Made by a program: the position numbers and the translations under genes. 64,000 nucleotides of DNA from Paractinoplanes lichenicola (GTDB taxonomy: Bacteria; Actinomycetota; Actinomycetes; Mycobacteriales; Micromonosporaceae): NCBI RefSeq assembly GCF_016785085.1, contig NZ_JAENHO010000014.1, positions 186,001 through 250,000 on the forward strand. The letters are read 5' to 3'. Below the pieces are notes generated by a model. The model did no database searches, was not told the DNA's origin, and saw nothing but the letters and a program-made list of their open reading frames with translations. This document shows, one piece after another, positions 16,431-23,800 of the stretch; within the stretch, counting starts at the first letter, position 1; every line of letters begins with the position of its first letter.

Positions 16431-18265
16431 TCTTCGTGCTGGTCGTGGACGACAACGACGACGACGCCGTGCTGATCGGCCATTCGCTGACCCGGGCCGG
16501 CCTGCAGGTGCGGGTGACCCGCGAGGAGACGTCGGAGGGCGTGGCCCGGGCGCTCACCGCGGGCCCGGTCGACGTGGTCATCTGCGATTACAACCTTCCC
16601 TCCGTACGGGCGGAGGATGTGCTGACCCAGCTGCGCGCGCACGATGCCGACATCCCGTTCCTGCTCGTCTCGGGTCAGGTCGGCGAGGAGGTGGCGGTCG
16701 ACCTGATGCGCGCGGGCGCCCGCGACTTCGTGCTCAAGGACAGGCTGGCCCGGCTCGCCCCGGCCGTGCAACGCGAACTGACCGAGGCCCGCGAACGCCG
16801 CGAGCACCGCCGCTCCGAGCAGGCTTTGCGGCTGCTGGCCGAGCACGCGCACGACGTCATCTTCCGCTTCCGGCTGCGCCCCGAACCGGCGATGGAATAC
16901 GTCAGCTCGGCCGTCGAATCGATCACCGGGCACGCGCCCGAGGAGTTCTACGCCGATCCGGCCCTGATCTTCCGGCTGGTCGAGCCGGACGACCGCCCGC
17001 TGCTCGAACGCTCCTGGCAGTCCGACCAGCCCGGCACGCTGACCATCCGCTGGCGGCGCCGTACGGGCGAGCCGGCCTGGGTGGAGCAGCGGGCCAACGC
17101 GGTCAGCGGCCCCGACGGCCACCCGGTGGCGATCGAGGGCATCCTGCGCGACATCACCGAACGGGTGCGCATGGAGGAGCAGCTGCGTCAGGCCGAACGC
17201 CTCGACTCGCTGGGCCGGCTGGCCGGCGGCATCGCCCACGACTTCAACAACATCCTGGCCGTCATCTCCGGCTACGGCGCGATGCTGACCGAGGAGCTCG
17301 GCCCCGACCACGAACTGCACGCCGACGCCCGCGCCATCGAACAGGCGGCCGCCCGAGGCAGCGGCCTGACCCGCCAACTGCTCATCTTCAGCGGCCTCGA
17401 ACCGTCACGTCCCGAACCGCTCGACCTGAACGCCGTGGCCACCGACATGCAACGCCTGCTCACCCGCACCCTGGGCGACGACATCGAGCTGACCACCATG
17501 CTGTCGCTCGACCTGCCCCCGATCACGATGGATCGCAACAAGCTCGAACAGGTCGTCATGAACGCGGCCATGAACGCGCGGGCCGCGATGCCCTCGGGCG
17601 GCCGCCTGACGTTGACGACCTCGGTGGCCCGGGACACGGGTCACGTCTGCCTGTCCATCATGGACGACGGCTGCGGCATGGAACCGGGGGTCGCCTCGCG
17701 CGCTTTCGAGCCGTTCTTCACCACCAAGGGCCGGGGCAGGGGCACCGGGCTGGGCCTGGCCACCGCGTACGGGGTGGTGACCGACGCCGGTGGCACGATC
17801 TCGCTGGAATCCGCGCCCGGCGCCGGCACGACGCTGCGGATCAGCCTGCCCCCGGCCGAGGTCGCGTCCCGTCCGTCCACTCTGGTCCGGCGGCCCTCGA
17901 CCGGCGGCAAGGTGCTGGTCGTGGAGGACGAGGACGGCGTACGGGACATCGTGTGCCGGATTCTGCGTCGCGCGGGCTACGAGGTGCAGGCGGCCCCCGA
18001 CCCGGCGACAGCGCTGGAAATGTGCCGCCGGGGCGACTTCGCGATGGACGTGCTGGTCACCGACATCATCATGCCCGGCATGTCGGGCACCCAGCTCGCC
18101 GCCGAGCTGCGCCGCGCCCGGCCCGGCCTGCCGGTGCTGTTCATGTCGGGCTACACCAGCGGCTCGGCCCCGGGCGGCCAGGAGCTGCCGGCCGACGCAC
18201 CCCTGCTGCACAAACCGTTCCAGACCGACGCCCTGTTGAGCGCTTTGCACCGCGTAATGCCCTAG
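16427..18265 (+). CDS. Hybrid kinase: receiver - PAS - histidine kinase - receiver
   Basis: 612 aa. The N-terminal receiver domain has Asp54 (VICDYNLPS). A PAS/PAC segment (about 132-250) ends in DITERVRMEEQL. HisKA carries His271 (LAGGIAHDFNNILAVISGYG) and HATPase_c has MDDGCGM, FFTTKGRGRGTGLGLATAYG. The C-terminal receiver domain has Asp546 (VLVTDIIMPGMSG). No DNA-binding output domain and no membrane segment are seen. The order suggests that it receives phosphate from the upstream kinase and passes it on to an unlinked regulator. The stop overlaps the end of the convergent pseudogene. Confidence 0.92.
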   Translation: MIFVLVVDDNDDDAVLIGHSLTRAGLQVRVTREETSEGVARALTAGPVDVVICDYNLPSVRAEDVLTQLRAHDADIPFLLVSGQVGEEVAVDLMRAGARDFVLKDRLARLAPAVQRELTEARERREHRRSEQALRLLAEHAHDVIFRFRLRPEPAMEYVSSAVESITGHAPEEFYADPALIFRLVEPDDRPLLERSWQSDQPGTLTIRWRRRTGEPAWVEQRANAVSGPDGHPVAIEGILRDITERVRMEEQLRQAERLDSLGRLAGGIAHDFNNILAVISGYGAMLTEELGPDHELHADARAIEQAAARGSGLTRQLLIFSGLEPSRPEPLDLNAVATDMQRLLTRTLGDDIELTTMLSLDLPPITMDRNKLEQVVMNAAMNARAAMPSGGRLTLTTSVARDTGHVCLSIMDDGCGMEPGVASRAFEPFFTTKGRGRGTGLGLATAYGVVTDAGGTISLESAPGAGTTLRISLPPAEVASRPSTLVRRPSTGGKVLVVEDEDGVRDIVCRILRRAGYEVQAAPDPATALEMCRRGDFAMDVLVTDIIMPGMSGTQLAAELRRARPGLPVLFMSGYTSGSAPGGQELPADAPLLHKPFQTDALLSALHRVMP

Positions 18266-18750
18266 TCGCCCGGGCCGGTCGAACCGCTTCCAGCGGCAGT
18301 CGTTCGAGGGGTGAGGCGGATGATGGGGATCTGGCGGTCGGTCAGGTCTTGGTAGCGGGCGACGCCCGGTGCCGCTGAGATGATCTCGGCCCAGGTCCGC
18401 TCGCGTTCGTTGCCCTCGAGTTCCTCGGCCGCGACGTCGAACTCGCGCCCGGCCACGACGACCCGGACGTGCTCCGGGTCCGCGCCGAGGTTGTAATATC
18501 AGTCAGGGTTACGCGCGGCGTCGCCGGCGCCGGCGACGACGAGGAATGTTCCGCTCGACTCGGCGAAGTAGCCGACCGGTGTCTGGCGGCGGGCTCCGGA
18601 TCTGCGGCCGGTGGTGATGAGCACGAGCATGTTCATGCCGGGCATTCCGCCGGCGCGGACGCCGGCGATGACGCGCTCGTTGTGCTGACGCACTTGATCG
18701 GCGCCGGGTAGCGGGACGCCGCGCGTGCCGTTGGGCGTGTCGAAGCTCAT
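18262..18750 (-). pseudogene. Deazaflavin-dependent nitroreductase (DDN family) interrupted by an in-frame TGA
   Basis: The frame from ATG 18750 encodes NMLVLITTGRRSGARRQTP, then AGAGDAARNPD and a TGA at 18499-18501. It then continues in the same frame with YYNLGADPEHVRVVVAGREF to the stop at 18262. In this F420-dependent family the motif is NPDWYxNL, so the TGA replaces the conserved Trp codon (TGG to TGA). Apart from this one codon the gene looks intact at about 162 codons. It overlaps the upstream SDR gene by 4 bp and should belong to the same operon. It could be a recent pseudogene, a site of readthrough, or a sequencing error. Confidence 0.8.
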
Positions 18751-19637
18751 CGGAGTTCTCCTTTCACCGTGGCCACGAGCTGCTCGGATGCGCGGAGGAA
18801 ACCCGCGACGTGCTGGGGGTTCATGCCGTCGGTGGGCTGGATGGCCCGGCCCTTGTTGTTGAACATGGCGCCGCTGTGATCGGTCAGGTCGGGGGAGACC
18901 AGCAGCGGCGCGATGCGTCGCGCGTACGTTTCGGCGCTCGAGGTCACCAGCCCGATGACGGTCTCCATGGCGCGGTGCTTGAAGCTTCCCTTGCCCATCA
19001 GGTTGGCGCGGATGTCGGACTTGACGACACCGGGGTGCAGGCCGAAGGTGTCGATGCCCGGATAGCGCTGGGCGGCGTCCAGGACCAGGATCTCGTTGCC
19101 GGCCACGGTGTTCATGTGAACGTCCATGCTCTTGTAGGACTTCTCGGCGTTGAGGTCGTCGTAGGTGCCGGCCTTGCCGCTGCCGGGGAATCCCATGACG
19201 AAGACCCGCGGCTTGCCGTTGTTCCGGGGGCGGTCGGCGCCCAGCCGGGCTGCGATGCCGCGCAGGATGACGAGGCGGCTGAGGTAGCTGACGGCCATGT
19301 CGCGTTCGATGCCCTCGGCGGTCTCCTCGCGCTGGGGCGCGGCGATGATGCCGGTGGTGAAGACGAGCAGGTCCAGGTTCTCGGCCGGGAGCTGCTCGGC
19401 GACCCGGGCTGCTTCACGCATGAGGCTCAGATCGGCCGGGACGAAGGTGATCCCGGGCACGTCGGCGTCACGAAAGGTGCGTCCGACCACGGTGACCTGT
19501 GCTCCGCGGGAGGCCAGGAAACGGCTCAGCGCCCGGCCGATACCGCCGGTTCCACCGACGACGGCGACGTTGAGGTTCGCCAGGTTCAGGCTGTCGGGGT
19601 GGACGGGGTTCCAGACGATGGTGCGGTCGTACTTCAT
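18747..19637 (-). CDS. SDR family NAD(P)-dependent oxidoreductase
   Basis: 296 aa with a Rossmann N-terminus (VAVVGGTGGIGRALSRFLASRGAQVTVVGR) and VPADLSLM for the adenine-ring region. The usual YxxxK triad is blurred: the region around TYDDLNAEKSYKSM gives SYKSM instead, with a downstream NTVAGNE. Substrate unknown. SD GGAGC precedes ATG 19637. It lies in a MarR-controlled operon between a collapsed Old Yellow Enzyme gene and the broken nitroreductase, suggesting a former electrophile- or xenobiotic-detoxification role. Confidence 0.85.
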   Translation of the reverse strand: MKYDRTIVWNPVHPDSLNLANLNVAVVGGTGGIGRALSRFLASRGAQVTVVGRTFRDADVPGITFVPADLSLMREAARVAEQLPAENLDLLVFTTGIIAAPQREETAEGIERDMAVSYLSRLVILRGIAARLGADRPRNNGKPRVFVMGFPGSGKAGTYDDLNAEKSYKSMDVHMNTVAGNEILVLDAAQRYPGIDTFGLHPGVVKSDIRANLMGKGSFKHRAMETVIGLVTSSAETYARRIAPLLVSPDLTDHSGAMFNNKGRAIQPTDGMNPQHVAGFLRASEQLVATVKGELR

Positions 19638-19667
19638 GGGTGCTCCTGTTGCTGGAAGGGGGGCCGC

Positions 19668-19727
19668 TCAGGCGAGGGTGGGGTAATCGGTGCAGCCCTG
19701 GTGGTCGCCGCCGAACGCGGTCGTCAT
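19668..19727 (-). pseudogene. 19-codon remnant of an Old Yellow Enzyme (alkene reductase) gene
   Basis: ATG 19727, with a GGAAGAAG Shine-Dalgarno, opens MTTAF and runs straight into GGDHQGCTDYPTLA and a stop. MTTAF (then normally DPIDL) is a common N-terminus of NemA-type flavin oxidoreductases, and GGD..GYTDYPTL is their common C-terminus. The simplest reading is an in-frame internal deletion of almost the whole gene that kept start, Shine-Dalgarno, stop and promoter. Both termini are short, so the identification is moderate. Confidence 0.5.
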
Positions 19728-19750
19728 GGCTGTGCTTCTTCCGTGCGGAG

Positions 19751-19788
19751 GTTCATGCCATGAACTATTAGTAGTTCATGCCGTGAAC
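19751..19788. promoter_or_regulatory. Two palindromic operators for the MarR regulator
   Basis: GTTCATGCCATGAAC (19751-19765) is a perfect dyad around a central C. GTTCATGCCGTGAAC (19774-19788) is the same site with one mismatch. Centres are 23 bp apart, about two helical turns. They lie between the divergent MarR gene and the redox operon, as expected for autoregulation plus control of the operon. Confidence 0.75.
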
Positions 19789-19840
19789 TTCCGCAAGGTA
19801 AGCTTGGCTCGGACGGGCTTCGCAGTGAGAGAGGTAACAG

Positions 19841-20311
19841 GTGGAGGACTTCGGGGACGTGCTCGTATGGCTTGCCGTGGTCATCCAGCGCCGATATGCG
19901 GAAATCTGTGGTGAGCACGACCTCACGCCGGCGCAGGCTCAACTGCTGTGTTCGATCAAGGACCGCCCGCTGCGCATGGCCGAACTGGCCGGCTCGCTCG
20001 GCATGGCCAAGAACGCGCTGAGCCAACTGGTCGACCGCATCGAACGTCGGGGCCTGGTCCAGCGGGACAGCCCGGAGATCGATCGGCGCGTCATCGTGCT
20101 CGCCGTCACGCCCGAGGGCAAAAAGATCGCCGAGGCGCTTTACGCCGATGTGTCCCGGCGCCTGCCTGACATCGCCGACAACCTCGAGCCGGATCTGCGG
20201 CAGACGCTGCGCACCGCGGCTGTGCAGATCACCAACCGCTACATACCGAGACTGGCGGACGGAAGCACCGGCATGCTGACCCCGGCGACGAACGCGGCCG
20301 AGAAACGCTGA
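19841..20311 (+). CDS. MarR family transcriptional regulator
   Basis: 156 aa, GTG start with GAGAGG 6 nt upstream. Winged-helix core: LTPAQAQLLCSIKDRPLRMAELAGSLGM, then KNALSQLVDRIERRGLVQRD (recognition helix and turn) and DRRVIVLAVTPEGKK (wing). No conserved N-terminal sensing Cys typical of OhrR is evident, although ICGEHD contains one Cys. It should bind the two GTTCATG-type palindromes upstream and repress itself and the divergent operon in response to a small molecule. Its target operon is now largely decayed. Confidence 0.9.
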   Translation: MEDFGDVLVWLAVVIQRRYAEICGEHDLTPAQAQLLCSIKDRPLRMAELAGSLGMAKNALSQLVDRIERRGLVQRDSPEIDRRVIVLAVTPEGKKIAEALYADVSRRLPDIADNLEPDLRQTLRTAAVQITNRYIPRLADGSTGMLTPATNAAEKR

Positions 20312-20330
20312 GACCCGCGTGGCCCGGCGC

Positions 20331-20456
20331 TCAGCTCGTCAGCGCGGTCAGCTTGGCCGCGTCCGGGCTTCCCGGCTCCGCAGTGAGCATCACCAGCCGC
20401 AGCTCGGCGTCATGCACGGTGAGGATCTCGCAGTCCAGCGTGACCTCGCCGTCTGA
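20331..20456 (-). pseudogene. C-terminal remnant of an XRE/MmyB-type regulator
   Basis: The minus strand reads WSDGEVTLDCEILTV, then DAELRLVMLTAEPGSPDAAK and a stop. This is the characteristic C-terminus of actinobacterial HTH regulators with a MmyB-like ligand-binding domain. The HTH and most of the ligand domain are absent, and the frame runs into the fragment of a divergent hydrolase gene. No start codon or Shine-Dalgarno exists, so it is a fragment. Confidence 0.7.
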
Positions 20457-20458
20457 CC

Positions 20459-20770
20459 ATGGACGCGCTTGTGGTCGCGGGCGACAAGGACCTGAACAAG
20501 ATGTTCTCCGACCGGCTCAGCTACCGCTGGGACGCCTACACCCGCGCCCCCGGCCCGAAGACGCTGCTGATGGTGCACGGCGCCGAGCACATCTTCGGCG
20601 GCATCTCCGGCTACGACGCGTCCGAGACCACCGACTTCGACCCCGAGCGGGTCTCCACCCTGCGCGCGCTGATCTGGGCGTACCTGCGGACGCGGCTGTA
20701 CGCCGGCGACCCGTCCTGGGACAAGGCCGTCGCCGCGATGGGCGACTTCGGCACGGCCGAGTCCAAGTAA
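20459..20770 (+). pseudogene. C-terminal remnant of an alpha/beta hydrolase
   Basis: 103 codons: ALVVAGDKDLNKMFSDRL, then TLLMVHGAEHIFGGISGYDA and ALIWAYLRTRLYAGDPSW. GDKD and GAEHIFGG carry the late acid/His region of an alpha/beta hydrolase fold; the nucleophile half is missing. The apparent ATG lies at the deletion junction and has no Shine-Dalgarno. The fragment starts where the antisense XRE fragment ends, so one deletion probably removed both N-termini and the shared promoter. Confidence 0.7.
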
Positions 20771-20849
20771 GGCCCAGCCCCACGACCAGCCGGCGGTGGA
20801 AAGCGTCAAAGGCCCAGCCCCACGACCGGACGGCGGTGGAAAGCGTCAA
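20770..20849. repeat. 40-bp tandem duplication
   Basis: Two head-to-tail 40-bp units (20770-20809 and 20810-20849) differ at two positions. The unit begins AGGCCCAGCCCCACGACC and ends GGTGGAAAGCGTCAA. The second copy includes the last 4 bases of the DUF11 protein gene. Probably slippage at the decayed junction. Confidence 0.85.
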
Positions 20850-23800
20850 CCCGCGGCCCGATGCCGCCCGGGCCCGGCAGGCCTCCATCGCCCGGCGCCA
20901 TCGAGCACCAACTGCACGGGTGTGCGGGCCGGGCCGCCGCCGGGGGCCACCGTCACCAGCATCATCAGGGCGATTCCCAGAGCGATCACGGCGAGCCCGG
21001 CCAAGGCCAGCCGACCAGCCGCGGGCCCGGTGACCGGCACCTCCCCCGGCGGCGGCTCGAACGGGATCACCACCGTGGAGGGGGCCGCCGCTCGGGTGGG
21101 CCGGCCCAGGGATTCGACGTCGCCGGTGACTGTGGCCTCGGTGGTGCGCTCGCCGTTGGCGATGTCTCGGGCCGTCAGGTGATAGACGACCGAGACGCAC
21201 GTGGCCGAAGCGCCCGGTGCCAGGCGGGTCGGCTTGCAGGTGACGGCGGCCGGGAAGCCGGTGACTCGCACGTTCACCAGGGTGACGTTGCCCGTGTTGG
21301 TGACCTCGAAGGTCGAGACCACGTCGTCGGCTACGCCCAGCACGCCGTTGCCGTCGCGGTCTTTCCACGTGGCGGTCTGTACGGCCGTCACGGCGGGGCG
21401 CGGGGCGGCCAGGGCGATCGTGGCCGCGGCCGGGCCGAACGTCGAGGCGCGGCCGGACCACGTCGCGGTGGCCGAGGAGCGGAACGTCAGCGGCTTGTTG
21501 CGGTCGATGTCGGCCTGGGTCACGGTGTAGGGCACCGGCATCGGGCAGGTGACGACCGCGGCGGGGGCGAGCGCGGCGACGGGGCAGGCGGCCGAGGGCA
21601 CCGACAGGCCGGAAGCCGAGACGTTGCCGGTGTTGGTCACGCGATAGGCCACGCTCACCGAGTCGCCCGCGGTCACGGCCGGCCGGTGGGTCGCGATCGC
21701 CATGATGCGCAGCATGAAGACGGGCTTCTCGAGCTGGACGGCCACCGTGAACGGGCCGAACTCGAGCGTGCCGGCAAGCACCCGGACCGACTCGACGAAG
21801 GGGGCGGCCGCGTCTTGGTCGGCCTGGGTGACGGCCACCGCGCGCTGGCCGGTGCAGGTCATCGTGGCCCGTACGGCCAAAGTGGTGGCGGGGCAGCGGG
21901 CGGTTCCGCTGCGCAGGGCGGTCACGGCGATCCCGGTCAGGGCACGGTTGCCGGTGTTGGCGACCTCGAACGTGTACGCCACGGTGTCGCCGGGGCGGGC
22001 GGCGTACTGGCGGGTGGCGGGGGTGACGACCGCGAAGCCCTGGGCGGTCAGCGCGGGGGCGGGAACCAGGACGGGGACGGCGGCCGTGGCGGGGCCGAAC
22101 GTGACGGTGGCGCCGCCGGGGAGCTTGCCGGAGACGTACGCCTCGGTGGTGAGCGCCTCGCCGGCGTCGACGTCCTGGTCGGTGACCGTGTAGGTGCGCG
22201 ACGACGTGCAGGTGGTCGACGCGGCGGGGGCGAGGCTCGTCACCGGGCACGTGGCCGCGCCCAAGGTGTCGTCGTCCACAGCGATGTCGCGCATCGTCAC
22301 GCGGCCCACGTTGGTGATCCGGTATGTGTAACCAATGGTGTCTCCGGCTCCCACCACAGCGCCGGCGACCGGCGACACCGTGATCGTCAGGGCGCCGCGA
22401 GCCGAGGCCAGCGGCAGGATCGACGTGGCGGTGTCGCGGACCGTGCCGCCGGAGAGCACCCGCGCGGTCAGGGCGACCGAGCCGCCGGTGTCCACGTCGG
22501 TCTGGGTGACCGTATAGATCGCGCCGGCCGTGCAGGCCATCGTGGCGCCCACGGCCACGACCGTGGCCGGGCACGAGGCGGCGCCGAAGCGGGAGTCGGT
22601 CACGGCAACCGCGCGCATGGTGACGTTGCCGGTGTTGCGCACGGTGTACGCGTACGAGATGCGGTCGCCCAGGGTGAGCTCGGTCGTGCGGCCGGTCGGG
22701 GTGATCGTGAGGGCCAGGCCGGGGGCCGCCGCGACCACCGGCACGGGGTCGTAGCTCTCGGCCTGGACGACCGGGCTGCCGGGGGCGACGCCCTGCGCGG
22801 TGACCAGCGCGTCGTCCTCGACCGGCACGCCCGCGTCGATGTCGTCCTGGGTCACCAGGTAGCCGCCGTCCGACGTGCAGGTCATCGTGGCGCCGACGGC
22901 CAGCGTGAGCGCGGGGCAGTCGATGACGTCGATCAGCTCGTCGGTGACGTCGAGGTGGTCGACTGTCACGTTGCCGGTGTTGGTGACCTCGTACTCGTAG
23001 GCGATCACGTCACCGGCCGCGACCGGGCCGGACCGGTCGGCGGTGACCTTGAGCAGCAGCGCGGGAGCGGGCGCGGCCACCGTGACGTCGACCCCGAACG
23101 GACCGAACGTGATGGCCGTGGGCGAGCCGGCGGGCCGGGCGTTGACGGTCACGGCGTCGGTGATCACGCCGCCCGCGTCCAGGTCGGCCTGGGTGACGGT
23201 GTAACCGGCCGCGCTCGTGCAGGTCATCGTGGCACCGATGGCCAGGGTGGTGGCGGGGCAGCCGACGCCGGCGGCCCGGGTGTCGGTGAGCCCGATGAAC
23301 TCCATCGCCACGTTGCCGTTGTTGACGATCTCGTACGAGTAGTCGATCCGGTCGCCGGCCGCGGCCGCGTTCTGCCGGCTGGGCGCGCTGACCGTGGGCG
23401 TGACCATGACGACCAGCGAGGGGTGGGCCGCGGCCAGGGGCACCCCGGCGGTCACCTTGGCGTACTGGACGGGACCGGTCGTGGCCGAGTTCTCGGCGTC
23501 CGCCGTGACCACGTCGAGGATCGGCTGACCGGCGGTGACGTCGGCCGACGTGACCTGATAGCCGCCGGCCGGGCAGGTGGTCGCGGCGCCGACGGCGAGC
23601 GTGGTGGCGCCGCACGCGCCCGGCCCGCCGCGGCTGCCGGTCACGACGAGCCCGCTCATCGGCAGGTTGCCGGTGTTGGTGACGCGATAGGTGTACGTGA
23701 TGGTGTCGCCCGCGCCCGCCGCCGTGGCCGAGCCCGGGGCAACGGCGGTGGTGACCTCGAGGTTGAGCGCGGGCGCGGCGGCCGCGGCGGTGACCGTGAC

